Positions 16,170 through 25,243 of a stretch of DNA of 64,000 bases are shown one piece after another. The stretch comes from JBCBGF01 sp039820585. Lineage in GTDB: Bacteria; Pseudomonadota; Alphaproteobacteria; Rhodobacterales; Rhodobacteraceae. Each line of letters begins with the position of its first letter. The first letter of the stretch is position 1. The position numbers and the translations under genes were made by a program. The notes below the pieces were generated by a model. That model ran no database searches, had not been told where the DNA came from, and worked only from the letters and a program-made list of their open reading frames with translations. The DNA lies in assembly GCA_039820585.1 (NCBI GenBank), contig JBCBPV010000007.1, positions 1-64,000 of the forward strand, written 5' to 3'.

Positions 16170-17306
16170 ATGACCCGAGCCATAACTCCCCGCGGACTGA
16201 CCCAGGCCCTGCCCTTTTGGGCCTCGCTTGGCCTGCCCGTGCTGGTGTTTTGGGCCGCGGGGGTCGGCGGATGGGCCTTGGCGCTGGTGCCACTCGTTGC
16301 CTGGCATCTGGCGACCGTGTTGGACGCTCTGTTAGACCTCGACACCAGCGGGCCAGACCCCGATGCCCCTGCAAAGACCCTGTTCTGGCACAATCTGATA
16401 CTTTGGGTTTGGCCGTTCATTCAGGTGATCACCCTTTTCGGGATGCTGGCCTACGTGTCGGCAACCGACCACTTGTCAGCCCTGGGTGTCCTTGCCGCCT
16501 TCTTCGGTGTCGGCATCGTGACCGGCACCATCGGGATCACCTATGCCCACGAACTGATGCACCGCGCGTCCCGGTGGGAGCGGTGGTTGGCCGATATCCT
16601 GCTTGCGACCGTATTTTACAGCCATTTCCGCACCGAACACCTGCTGGTTCACCACCGCCACGTGGGCACCCCGCGCGACGCGGTGACGGCGCGGTACAAC
16701 GAGCATTTCCACGCCTACTTCTTCCGGGTTCTGCCGCAAACGATGCGGTCCGCATTGGCGGCCGAGGCAACGTTGCGCCGGCGCAAGGGGGTGTCGCCCT
16801 GGCACCGATCGAATCCGTTCTGGCGCTATGCGGCGCTACAAGGGATCGTTCTGCTGGCGGCTTTCGCGATTGCAGGCTGGCCGGGCGTGGCGCTTGCGCT
16901 GTTCCAGGGCCTGGTCGCGATCTGGCAGTTGGAGCTTGTGAACTACGTCGAACACTACGGTTTGACGCGAAAGCACCTTGGCGAGGGGCGATATGAGCCG
17001 GTCAAACCCCGCCACAGCTGGAACGCAAACCACCGCGCCACCAATTGGCTTTTGATTAACCTGCAGCGCCATTCGGACCACCATACCAAGCCCGCGCGTC
17101 CCTTTCCGCTGTTGCAACCGCACGAGGCGGGTGCCGCACCCGAGCTGCCTTATGGTTATCCGATGATGACGTTGTTTGCCCTGATCCCACCGCTCTGGCG
17201 GCGGATGATGAACCCCAGGGTGCGGAAGTGGCGGGCGCTGTACTACCCTGAGATCACGGATTGGACACCGTACACCAGGGCCGAAACGCCGAAGCCGCCC
17301 ACCTAG
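16170..17306 (+). CDS. alkB: Alkane 1-monooxygenase AlkB-type
   Basis: 378 residues, integral membrane non-heme diiron hydroxylase with at least five hydrophobic segments. The histidine boxes are HELMH, EHLLVHHRHVGT and LQRHSDHH, with the alkane hydroxylase-type NYVEHYGL between them, so it resembles AlkB rather than a fatty acid desaturase. I chose ATG 16170; the frame is open back to a TTG at 16113 that overlaps mutY. No rubredoxin or rubredoxin reductase gene is nearby, so electron donors must be encoded elsewhere. Its 3' end overlaps the convergent tdh by 4 bp. Confidence 0.9.
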   Translation: MTRAITPRGLTQALPFWASLGLPVLVFWAAGVGGWALALVPLVAWHLATVLDALLDLDTSGPDPDAPAKTLFWHNLILWVWPFIQVITLFGMLAYVSATDHLSALGVLAAFFGVGIVTGTIGITYAHELMHRASRWERWLADILLATVFYSHFRTEHLLVHHRHVGTPRDAVTARYNEHFHAYFFRVLPQTMRSALAAEATLRRRKGVSPWHRSNPFWRYAALQGIVLLAAFAIAGWPGVALALFQGLVAIWQLELVNYVEHYGLTRKHLGEGRYEPVKPRHSWNANHRATNWLLINLQRHSDHHTKPARPFPLLQPHEAGAAPELPYGYPMMTLFALIPPLWRRMMNPRVRKWRALYYPEITDWTPYTRAETPKPPT

Positions 17307-18340
17307 CCCCAGTCGAGCACGACCTTCCCGCTCGATCCGCTGCGCATCACCTCAAACCCCTGCTCGAAATCATCGACAGCGAAGCGATGGGTGATCACGC
17401 CCCGCACGTCGAGGCCGTTTTCGAGCATCGCGATCATCTTGTACCAGGTCTCGAAGATCTCGCGCCCATAAACACCCTTTATCGTGATCGCTTTGAACAC
17501 GATCCGCGACCAGTCAACCGGGCTTTTGCCCGGAGGAATGCCCAAAAGGGCGATGCGCCCGCCCATCACCATTGCTTCGACCATCTGATCCAGCGCGATC
17601 TGGCTGCCCGACATCTCTAGCCCGATATCGAACCCCTCTTTCATGCCCAGATCAGACACTGTTGCAGCCAAATCCTGCGTCTTGGGGTTCACCACCACCA
17701 CATCTGCGACCTTGCCCGCCAGCGCGAGCCGGTCGTCGTTGAGGTCGGTAATCACCACATGCCTTGCGCCCACATGGCGGGCCACCGCCGCCGCCATGAT
17801 CCCGATGGGACCGGCCCCGGTGATCAGCACATCCTCGCCCACCAGATCAAACGACAGCGCCGTGTGAACCGCGTTGCCCAGCGGGTCGAGAATGGCCCCG
17901 ATCTCATCATCAATCGCATCAGGCAGGGGCACCACGTTGAACGCGGGCAAGCGCAGGTATTCGGCGAAGGCCCCCTCTTCATTCACCCCAATGCCCCGTG
18001 TCTCGGGATCCAGATGGAACTTCCCCGCCCGGCTTTGCCGCGATTGCTTGCCGATCAAGTGGCCTTCGCCCGACACCCGCTGCCCAAGGCTCAAACCCTC
18101 GACATTCCGGCCCATATCCACGATCTCGCCCGCGAACTCATGGCCGGTGATCAGCGGAACCGGCACCGTGCGCTGCGCCCAGTCATCCCAGTTCCAGATA
18201 TGGATGTCGGTCCCGCAGATCCCAGTCTTGCGGATACGGATCAGCACGTCATCGGGCCCGATCTCGGGCACCGCGCGCTGCTCCATCCAGAGCCCGGGCT
18301 CCGGTTTCGCCTTCACAAGCGCCCTCATCTGGTTGGTCAT
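17303..18340 (-). CDS. tdh: L-threonine 3-dehydrogenase, lacking structural-zinc cysteines
   Basis: 345 residues, zinc-type medium-chain dehydrogenase oxidising L-threonine to 2-amino-3-ketobutyrate, which Kbl then cleaves. Catalytic zinc region GICGTDIHIWNWDDW (Cys near residue 42), GHEFAGEI and nucleotide-binding ITGAGPIGIMAAAVAR are present. In the lobe where E. coli Tdh has four structural-zinc cysteines, this protein reads GHLIGKQSRQSRAGKFHLD, with Gly, Ser, Ser and Asp at those places. The start overlaps the kbl stop by 4 nt, confirming the kbl-tdh operon and the assignment. Confidence 0.95.
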   Translation of the reverse strand: MTNQMRALVKAKPEPGLWMEQRAVPEIGPDDVLIRIRKTGICGTDIHIWNWDDWAQRTVPVPLITGHEFAGEIVDMGRNVEGLSLGQRVSGEGHLIGKQSRQSRAGKFHLDPETRGIGVNEEGAFAEYLRLPAFNVVPLPDAIDDEIGAILDPLGNAVHTALSFDLVGEDVLITGAGPIGIMAAAVARHVGARHVVITDLNDDRLALAGKVADVVVVNPKTQDLAATVSDLGMKEGFDIGLEMSGSQIALDQMVEAMVMGGRIALLGIPPGKSPVDWSRIVFKAITIKGVYGREIFETWYKMIAMLENGLDVRGVITHRFAVDDFEQGFEVMRSGSSGKVVLDWG

Positions 18341-19521
18341 CCCAACGCCCCGGTTTCGCGGCCTGCCTGTTCAAATGCGGCGAGCGCGGTGTCCAAATCG
18401 CCCTGCGTTAGAGCCGCGTTCATCTGCGTCCGTATGCGCGCCTGGCCCTTGGGCACCACCGGATAGAAGAAGCCCGCCACATACACACCCAACTCAAACA
18501 ACCGCGCCGCCATATCCTGCGCCAGCCGGGCATTGCCCAGCATGACAGGGATGATCGGATGCTCGCCGTCGAGCAAGGTGAACCCCGCCGCCTTCAGCCC
18601 CGCCCGCCAATAGCGCGCGTTCTCAAAAAGCTGCGCGCGCAGGTCATCCCCCTCTTCCACCAGCCGCAGCGCCTCGATCCCCGCGGCCACCACCGCGGGC
18701 GGCAGCGAGTTTGAGAACAGATAAGGCCGCGCGCGCTGGCGCAGCAGGTCCACCACGGGCTGAGAGGCCGCAATATAGCCGCCAATCGCCCCGCCCAGCG
18801 CCTTGCCCAGCGTTCCGGTGAGGATATCGACCGCTACCCCGCAATGCGCCGGGGTCCCGCGCCCCTGTGGCCCCATGAAGCCTGTGGCATGGCAGTCATC
18901 GACCATCACAAGCGCATCGTACTGATCCGCCAACCGCCGGATCTCGGGCAAATTGGCGAGGTAGCCATCCATCGAGAACACGCCATCGGTCGCAATCATC
19001 ACAAACCGCGCACCGCCATCCCGCGCGGTCTGCAACTGCCGCTCCAGATCGGCCATGTCCGAGTTGGCGTAGCGATAGCGTTTCGCCTTACACAGCCGGA
19101 TGCCATCAATGATCGAAGCATGGTTCAGCGCGTCCGACACAATCGCGTCCTCTGGGCCCAAAAGCGGCTCGAACACACCGCCATTCGCGTCAAAACAGGC
19201 TGCGAACAGGATCGCATCGTCCATGCCCAGGAAGCGGGCCAGACCCGTCTCCAGCTCACGATGGAGCGGTTGCGTCCCGCAAATGAACCGCACCGACGCC
19301 ATGCCATAGCCGTGGCTGTCAATCGCCGCCTTCGCTACCGCTTCCAGCGCGGGATGATCGGCCAGCCCAAGGTAGTTGTTAGCGCAAAGGTTCAGCATCT
19401 CGCGACCGTCCACCGCGATCCGCGCGCCCTGCGGCCCCGCAATCGGACGCTCGCGTTTGTAAAGGCCTGCTGCCTCAATCTCGCACAGCTGCGTCTCGAT
19501 ATGGCTCAGAAACTCGGTCAT
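18337..19521 (-). CDS. kbl: 2-amino-3-ketobutyrate coenzyme A ligase (glycine C-acetyltransferase)
   Basis: 394 residues from ATG 19521 (MTEFLSHIETQL), matching the family's usual length; the open frame to 19614 is not needed. PLP-dependent alpha-oxoamine synthase splitting 2-amino-3-ketobutyrate with CoA into glycine and acetyl-CoA. Seen motifs: NNYLGLADHP, SDALNHASIIDGIRL, VDDCHATGFMG and the PLP lysine in TGTLGKALGGA. It is upstream of and overlapping tdh; together they form the threonine-to-glycine route. Confidence 0.96.
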   Translation of the reverse strand: MTEFLSHIETQLCEIEAAGLYKRERPIAGPQGARIAVDGREMLNLCANNYLGLADHPALEAVAKAAIDSHGYGMASVRFICGTQPLHRELETGLARFLGMDDAILFAACFDANGGVFEPLLGPEDAIVSDALNHASIIDGIRLCKAKRYRYANSDMADLERQLQTARDGGARFVMIATDGVFSMDGYLANLPEIRRLADQYDALVMVDDCHATGFMGPQGRGTPAHCGVAVDILTGTLGKALGGAIGGYIAASQPVVDLLRQRARPYLFSNSLPPAVVAAGIEALRLVEEGDDLRAQLFENARYWRAGLKAAGFTLLDGEHPIIPVMLGNARLAQDMAARLFELGVYVAGFFYPVVPKGQARIRTQMNAALTQGDLDTALAAFEQAGRETGALG

Positions 19522-19649
19522 GTCCCCAGTCTGCGCCCCGTCTGCCCCCCAAACAACGCCAAAAGCGGCGCGCAATGCCGCATTCTGTCCAGTTGCACGC
19601 ACCAGGGCTTCCATGCACTCATTGCAAGTGAAACAAATGGGAGGCCCCG

Positions 19650-20105
19650 ATGGCCGGCTTTGCGCTTGATGGGTTCCTGCCGTACCAGCTTGCCGTGGTG
19701 GCCCGCCGGGTCAGCCAGGAATATGCGGCCAGGTACCAGGAGAAGTTCGGCATCTCGATCCCTGAATGGCGCGTCGTGGCGCATCTCAGCCAGGAAGGCG
19801 CGGTCAGTGTGCGCGAAATCCACCGGCGCGTGGATATGGACAAATCCAAAGTCTCCCGCGCCGCCGCCCGGCTGGAAGAGCGCGGGTTCATCGCCAAGCG
19901 GGCACATCCATCCGACAAGCGGTTGGTCGAGTTGACCCTGACCGACCGGGGCCAGGCGATGATTGACGAGCTGACCCCCATTGCCAAGGCGTATGAGGCC
20001 GAAGTGATGCGCCTTCTGGGCCCTCAGGGCCCGGCATTTCGAGCCGCGTTAGACACTCTTATGACTCAAGACCACCTGGAAAAGACCAAGGAACCCGCTC
20101 CATGA
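19650..20105 (+). CDS. MarR family transcriptional regulator
   Basis: 151 residues, winged helix-turn-helix: FGISIPEWRVVAHLS, VREIHRRVDMDKSKVSRAA as the recognition helix region, then the wing GFIAKRAHPSDKRLVELTLT. Cytoplasmic dimeric repressor of the MarR/SlyA type. The stop overlaps the thiolase ATG (ATGA), so regulator and thiolase are co-transcribed. It is divergent from kbl-tdh with 128 bp between, so it may act on either direction. The ligand is unknown; an aromatic or acyl compound would fit the neighbour but is inference. Confidence 0.92.
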   Translation: MAGFALDGFLPYQLAVVARRVSQEYAARYQEKFGISIPEWRVVAHLSQEGAVSVREIHRRVDMDKSKVSRAAARLEERGFIAKRAHPSDKRLVELTLTDRGQAMIDELTPIAKAYEAEVMRLLGPQGPAFRAALDTLMTQDHLEKTKEPAP

Positions 20106-21277
20106 CCGATATCGTTCTTCTTGACGGCGCGCGCACGGCCATCGGCACCTTCGGCGGCGCATTGGCCGGCACACCGCCCATCACGCTGGGGGCCGCCGCC
20201 GCCAAGGCCGCGCTGGACCGCAGCGGTGTCGAGGGTGGCCAGATCGGACACGTGGCGTTTGGCCATGTGATCAACACCGAACCCCGCGACATGTATCTCA
20301 GCCGCGTGGCCGCGATGGAAGCGGGCGTGCCGGACACCGCGCCTGCGATGAACGTGAACCGGCTGTGCGGGTCGGGGGCGCAGGCCATCGTATCGGTGAT
20401 CCAGTCGCTGCAACTGGGCGACGCCGAGTTCGGGCTCGCGGGCGGGGCCGAGAATATGAGCCGCGCGCCCTATGCCATCCCACAGGCCCGCTGGGGCCAG
20501 AAGATGGGCGATACCGGCGCGGCGGACATGATGCTGGGCGCGCTGAGCTGCCCGTTCGGCACGGGGCATATGGGCGTCACGGCGGAAAACGTCGCCGATG
20601 AACATCAGATCAACCGAGACATGCAGGATGCCTTTGCCCTTGAAAGCCAGACACGCGCGGCCATGGCCATCGGCGAAGGGCGGTTCTCAAGCCAGATCGT
20701 CCCGATTGAGGTGCGCGTGAAGCGCGATACGGTGGCGTTTGACACCGATGAACACCCCAAGGCCACGTCGATGGAAAAACTGGGCAGTTTGCGCCCGGTC
20801 TTTCGCAAAGACGGGTCTGTCACCGCGGGAAACGCCTCTGGCATCAACGATGGGGCCGCGGCGGTCGTGCTGGCCCGGGCCGAGGCGGCCGAGGCCGCGG
20901 GGCTAAAACCGCGCGCACGGTTCCTGGGATACGCCCATGCGGGCGTGCGCCCCGAGGTGATGGGCATCGGCCCGGTTCCCGCGGTCGAGCGTTTGATGGA
21001 GAAGATCGGCCTCAGCGTGGACGACTTCGATGTCATCGAATCGAACGAGGCGTTTGCCGCCCAGGCGCTGGCCGTCAGCCAAGGGCTGGGCTTTGATGCA
21101 GCAAAGGTCAATCCCAATGGCGGGGCCATTGCACTGGGTCATCCCGTTGGCGCCACCGGGGCCATCCTGGCCGTCAAAACGATCTATGAACTTGAGCGGA
21201 CAGGCGGCAAACGCGGCCTTGTCACCATGTGCATCGGCGGCGGTCAGGGCATTGCCATCGCCTTGGAAACCGTCTGA
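20102..21277 (+). CDS. Acetyl-CoA acyltransferase (thiolase)
   Basis: 391 residues, thiolase fold. The acyl-accepting Cys is in NRLCGSGAQAIVS near residue 89. The C-terminal His and Cys are in NPNGGAIALGHPVGATGA and MCIGGGQGIA. Such enzymes either condense acetyl-CoA (PhaA/AtoB type) or cleave beta-ketoacyl-CoA; the sequence alone does not settle it. It is coupled to the upstream marR gene, and no other beta-oxidation gene is adjacent. Confidence 0.93.
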   Translation: MTDIVLLDGARTAIGTFGGALAGTPPITLGAAAAKAALDRSGVEGGQIGHVAFGHVINTEPRDMYLSRVAAMEAGVPDTAPAMNVNRLCGSGAQAIVSVIQSLQLGDAEFGLAGGAENMSRAPYAIPQARWGQKMGDTGAADMMLGALSCPFGTGHMGVTAENVADEHQINRDMQDAFALESQTRAAMAIGEGRFSSQIVPIEVRVKRDTVAFDTDEHPKATSMEKLGSLRPVFRKDGSVTAGNASGINDGAAAVVLARAEAAEAAGLKPRARFLGYAHAGVRPEVMGIGPVPAVERLMEKIGLSVDDFDVIESNEAFAAQALAVSQGLGFDAAKVNPNGGAIALGHPVGATGAILAVKTIYELERTGGKRGLVTMCIGGGQGIAIALETV

Positions 21278-21358
21278 TCCCACACGCCCTGTCGGCGATT
21301 AAGGACATGTTTACCCCTCCGGCCGAAAGATGGCGCCAAGCCGCAATGACCGGAGAGA

Positions 21359-23530
21359 ATGATGCAAACGACCGAGTGGTTTCCCGATGACTTGCGGACC
21401 CGCCTCGCCGCGGAACGCGCAATGGTGCAAAAGCAGTCGGAACTGGCCGCTGCCAATTCCAAGATCGCGGCCCATGCCCGGCAACTGACCGAAAAGGTCA
21501 TCGAAAGCCGGTCCGAGATTGCCCTTGTCCGGTCCGAGGCGGAAACGCTGCGCGACGAAAACCAGGTGGTGCGCCAAGACCTGGAACAGGCGCACAGCGC
21601 GATGCAGATCGCCGAACGCCGCCTGTGGGAATCGCTGGAAACCATTCAAGACGGGTTCGCGGTGTTTGACACCGACGACCGGCTGATTGCAGCCAACCGG
21701 GCGTTTCTGGCACCGTTTGGCGACCTGGAAGACGTGCGCATCGGGGCGTATTTCATCGAAATCGTGCGGCTCGCCGCCGAAGAGGGCTTGATCGACTGCG
21801 ACGGTCAGACCATCGACGATTGGGTCGATGCCATGATTGCGCGCTGGTCGGATGAAGATCGCAAGCCCCTGACGCTGCGGTTTTACAACGATACCTTCAT
21901 CCGCATCGTCGAACGCCGCACGCGGGACGGCGATATGGTTATGCTGGCCGTCGACATCACCGAATCCATGGCCCGCGAACGCGAACTGGACGAAGCGCGG
22001 CGCAAGGCCGAGGCGGCGAGCCGCGCGAAATCGGCCTTCCTCGCCAATATGAGCCACGAGATTCGCACACCCATGAACGGTGTTCTCGCAATGGCAGAGT
22101 TAATGGCAGAGAGTGAGCTGAACTCTGAACAGAGGCTTTACCTCGATACGATCCGCAATTCGGGTGAGGCGCTCTTGGTCATCATCAACGACGTGCTCGA
22201 CTACAGCCGGATTGAGGCTGGCAAACTATCGTTGTCGCCGGCACCGTTTGATCTGGAACGCTCGATCAATGACGTCATGCTCTTGTTGCAACCCTCGGCC
22301 CGCGACAAGGGCATCGACCTTCTGCTCGACTATGACATGTTCCTGCCCACGGATTTCGTCGGCGATTCAGGGCGCATGCGTCAGGTTCTGACGAACCTCG
22401 TCGGCAATGCGGTGAAGTTCACCGAAAAGGGGCACGTTCTGGTCCGTGCGGTTGGCCTGCCCGGCATCAACCCCGAAAGCTACCGCATCCATATCGTGGT
22501 CGAGGACACGGGCATCGGCATCCCGGCGAATATGCGCGACCATATCTTTGGAGAGTTCAATCAGGTCGAGGACCAGATGAACCGCGCTTTTGATGGCACC
22601 GGCCTGGGCCTTCCGATCTCAAAACAGCTTGTGACGATGATGGGCGGCGAGATCTGGGTGGATTCGATCGAAGGCCAGGGATCATCTTTTGGCTTCCACA
22701 TCACCCTGCCATGTGTAGCCAACACCGAAGTGAACATGCCCGACATCCCCGATTGGGTCGACCGGGTTGCCATCATCGATTCCAACCCGGTCAGCCAGGC
22801 ATTGTTGAACAAACAACTCACCGCTGTCGGCCTGACCCCGCAGACCGTGGTGGAAGGGACATTCACTCCCGACAAACCGTGGGGGCCGCGCGACATTGTG
22901 TTCACAGCGCAAGACCCAGATGCCGCGGCGGCCGGTGAAGCCCCCGCGGCGACCTTCGTGATGTGCCAGGGCCCTGTCGCCCCGAACAATGTGCTGCCCG
23001 AGCACGCGCAATATGTCGTCCAGCCGTTTCTGCGGCATGAGCTGCTGGACCGGATCGCCACCCTGCCCCCGGTCGCGCCGGAACCAGAGGCGGCACTGGC
23101 GCCGGTTGACGAACAGCAGCCGCCCAAACGGTTGCAGGTGCTGGCGGCCGAGGACAACAAGACCAACCAGCTGGTCCTGCGGAAGCTGTTGAAGACCTTC
23201 GACATCGATCTGAAGATCACGGAAAACGGCCGCGAAACCGTCGCCGCCTATCGCGAGGCGCGGCCCGACATCCTGCTGACCGATATCTCGATGCCGCTGA
23301 TGGATGGCAAAGACGCCGCCCGCGAAATCCGCGCCTATGAACGCGCCCACGACCTGCCACCGATCCCAATTGTCGCGATGACCGCGCACACGGGCGAGGA
23401 AGCCGCCGCTGACATCCGCGCGGCGGGCATCGACCATTGCCTGACAAAACCCCTGCGCCGCGATGAATTGGCCGACCACATCCGCGCAGCGGCACCGGAC
23501 GGCGAACTGCCATTGACCGCGGATGCTTGA
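21359..23530 (+). CDS. Hybrid sensor histidine kinase/response regulator
   Basis: 723 residues; ATG ATG at 21359/21362 follow GGAG. No membrane segment, so a cytoplasmic sensor. Order: coiled coil (about 20-85), PAS-like domain (about 95-205, WESLETIQDGFAVFDTDDRL), HisKA with phospho-His near 232 in NMSHEIRTPMNG, and HATPase_c (about 335-450, EDTGIGIP and GTGLGLPISKQLV). A degenerate receiver-like stretch comes next, then a C-terminal receiver (about 592-710) with Asp near 642 in LLTDISMPLMDG. A phosphorelay output (Hpt or regulator) is not encoded nearby. The signal is unknown. Confidence 0.93.
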   Translation: MMQTTEWFPDDLRTRLAAERAMVQKQSELAAANSKIAAHARQLTEKVIESRSEIALVRSEAETLRDENQVVRQDLEQAHSAMQIAERRLWESLETIQDGFAVFDTDDRLIAANRAFLAPFGDLEDVRIGAYFIEIVRLAAEEGLIDCDGQTIDDWVDAMIARWSDEDRKPLTLRFYNDTFIRIVERRTRDGDMVMLAVDITESMARERELDEARRKAEAASRAKSAFLANMSHEIRTPMNGVLAMAELMAESELNSEQRLYLDTIRNSGEALLVIINDVLDYSRIEAGKLSLSPAPFDLERSINDVMLLLQPSARDKGIDLLLDYDMFLPTDFVGDSGRMRQVLTNLVGNAVKFTEKGHVLVRAVGLPGINPESYRIHIVVEDTGIGIPANMRDHIFGEFNQVEDQMNRAFDGTGLGLPISKQLVTMMGGEIWVDSIEGQGSSFGFHITLPCVANTEVNMPDIPDWVDRVAIIDSNPVSQALLNKQLTAVGLTPQTVVEGTFTPDKPWGPRDIVFTAQDPDAAAAGEAPAATFVMCQGPVAPNNVLPEHAQYVVQPFLRHELLDRIATLPPVAPEPEAALAPVDEQQPPKRLQVLAAEDNKTNQLVLRKLLKTFDIDLKITENGRETVAAYREARPDILLTDISMPLMDGKDAAREIRAYERAHDLPPIPIVAMTAHTGEEAAADIRAAGIDHCLTKPLRRDELADHIRAAAPDGELPLTADA

Positions 23531-23886
23531 GTGTGGGGCCACGTCGACGGCTTGCTTGCGGGTCTCTCTGGGGTTTGCCGTGTAGTCGAAACGGGCGCCA
23601 CATGAGGCCAAAGTAGATTGTGGGGACAGAACGACGGCTCAATGTGCAGGTATGGCGCCAGCTCGCGTGGTGGCACGACGCATCCGCGATCCGGGCACTC
23701 GGGTAGGCTAGAGCGGACCTTGATTGGGGCTGAAACGCTGTGTCGCGTAACTTCATCCGGTCTCTGTGATTGCGACGAGATACGGCAGCTTAATGAAATG
23801 CCGACCTGCGCCCGCTCCGCTTACAACTCTGACAGGGCGACAACATCGCGTTTCGCAACGCCTCAACCTCGGCTACCCTTCACCCC
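23531..23886. other. Intergenic region of about 356 bp without a recognisable gene
   Basis: Open frames here are short, unlike known families, and lack good ribosome-binding sites. Composition is a little less GC-rich than flanking genes. It may be remnant sequence plus the promoter of the downstream VOC gene. I see no inverted repeats of insertion-sequence type. Confidence 0.5.
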
Positions 23887-24327
23887 ATGGACCAAACCCG
23901 AGGTTTCCGCCCCCGCGCGATCGGCGAGATTGCCATTCGCTGTACCGACATGGAGGGAATGTGCGCCTTCTACGGCGAGACGCTGGGCCTGGAACGCCTG
24001 CCGGGGAACTTGAGCGACGACATCGTCTTTTTCCGGATCAGTGAGGGAGTTGCGGGTCACACAACCGTCCTTGCGCTGTTTCGCGCCGCGCCGGACAGTG
24101 TGGTCCCGCAAACGGGTGCCGGTTCATCGCTGCACCATATTGCGCTGTCGCTGCCCTATGCCGAGCAAGAGGCCGCGATGGCGTGGTATCACCGCATCGG
24201 CCAGTCTTACACGGTGCAAATCTTCGACTGGGTCGGCTGGCGCGGCGTGTTTACCAAAGATCCCGAAGGCAACACCGTTGAGTTGGTGGCCTTCGACCCA
24301 TCGCTTTTGGTCAGCCCAGAGCCTTAG
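23887..24327 (+). CDS. VOC/glyoxalase family protein
   Basis: 146 residues with the beta-alpha-beta-beta-beta modules of the vicinal oxygen chelate fold: IGEIAIRCTDMEGMCAFYGE at the start, then SSLHHIALSLPYAEQEAAMAWY, and a terminal FTKDPEGNTVELVAFDP. Candidate metal ligands are the His in LHHIAL and the Glu in NTVELV. Could be a dioxygenase, a lyase or a resistance protein; the substrate is unknown. It stands alone between a 356-bp gap and the convergent yaaA. Confidence 0.85.
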   Translation: MDQTRGFRPRAIGEIAIRCTDMEGMCAFYGETLGLERLPGNLSDDIVFFRISEGVAGHTTVLALFRAAPDSVVPQTGAGSSLHHIALSLPYAEQEAAMAWYHRIGQSYTVQIFDWVGWRGVFTKDPEGNTVELVAFDPSLLVSPEP

Positions 24328-24413
24328 AGCATCATCGGCTCAGGTGGCAACACGCGTCGCCATTTGCACGCGCGCCGCGGGCATGGGGCATCCCGAGCCC
24401 CCCGGAAACCGCC

Positions 24414-25190
24414 CTACGCTGCCTCGGGATAGTCCCGCACAAAGACAGGCGAAGTAGCACTCGACCGCGCGGGATCATAGGCGTAGCCACCCGTGTCGAA
24501 ATCCCGCAGCCCGGCGGGATCGGTCAGCCGACGTTCCACCACGAACCGCGCCATCGCCCCGCGCGCCTTTTTCGCGAAAAAGCTGACCGTCTTTGCCGTG
24601 CCGTCCCGCTCTTCCAGAAAGACCGGCGTGATCACATCAAGGCCCAGCGCCTCGACGGCCACCGCGCCGAAATACTCCTGGCTCGCACAGTTCACCAGCG
24701 CCTGCGCGCCGACAGCCCCGGCATCTGCCCGCAGGCTTTTGGCAATCTCTTTGCCCCAGAAGTCATAAAGCGAGGCGCCACGCCGGGTCTTCAAACGACT
24801 GCCCATCTCCAGCCGGTAGGGCTGGATCGCATCGCGCGGACGCAGCACACCATAAAGGCCCGACAGGATCCGCAGGTGATCCTGCGCCCAGTCCATCGCA
24901 TCCTCATCGAGCGAGGCGGCATCAAGCCCCACATATGTGTCGCCCGCAAACGCGCGCACGGCGGGGCGCGTGTCGCCGCCCGAAGGCGTCGCCGCGAACG
25001 CCTTGAACCGGTCGCGGTTCAGCCGGGCCAGATCATCGGACAGGTCCATCATGGACCTCAGTTTGCCCAACGTCAGTTGCCGCGCGTGCCCGGCCAGGCG
25101 CACAGCCTCGGCCTGGAATTGCGGCGCGGATTGGGGCATCTCGACCTCGGACCAATCCAAACGTTTCGCAGGTGATACGACCACCAGCAT
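24414..25190 (-). CDS. yaaA: Peroxide stress protein YaaA (UPF0246)
   Basis: 258 residues beginning MLVVVSPAKRLDW, the family's typical N-terminus. Later conserved parts are LSGLYGVLRPRDAIQPYRLEMG, NCASQEYFGAV and VSFFAKKARGAMARF. YaaA binds DNA and lowers free iron and oxidative DNA damage during peroxide stress. ATG 25190 was chosen because GGGGGA lies 7 nt upstream; the ATG at 25196 is too close to that site. It is downstream of recQ on the same strand. Confidence 0.93.
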   Translation of the reverse strand: MLVVVSPAKRLDWSEVEMPQSAPQFQAEAVRLAGHARQLTLGKLRSMMDLSDDLARLNRDRFKAFAATPSGGDTRPAVRAFAGDTYVGLDAASLDEDAMDWAQDHLRILSGLYGVLRPRDAIQPYRLEMGSRLKTRRGASLYDFWGKEIAKSLRADAGAVGAQALVNCASQEYFGAVAVEALGLDVITPVFLEERDGTAKTVSFFAKKARGAMARFVVERRLTDPAGLRDFDTGGYAYDPARSSATSPVFVRDYPEAA

Positions 25191-25243
25191 GTGCATTTCC
25201 CCCGTATTTATTGATCCGTAACCTATCGCGCTGCCACCGGGCC

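Noticed and set aside
19522..19649. MarR operator in the kbl-marR gap (TTGCA/TGCAA-like pieces)
   Set aside because: I could not find a palindrome with convincing symmetry; only scattered TGCA repeats.
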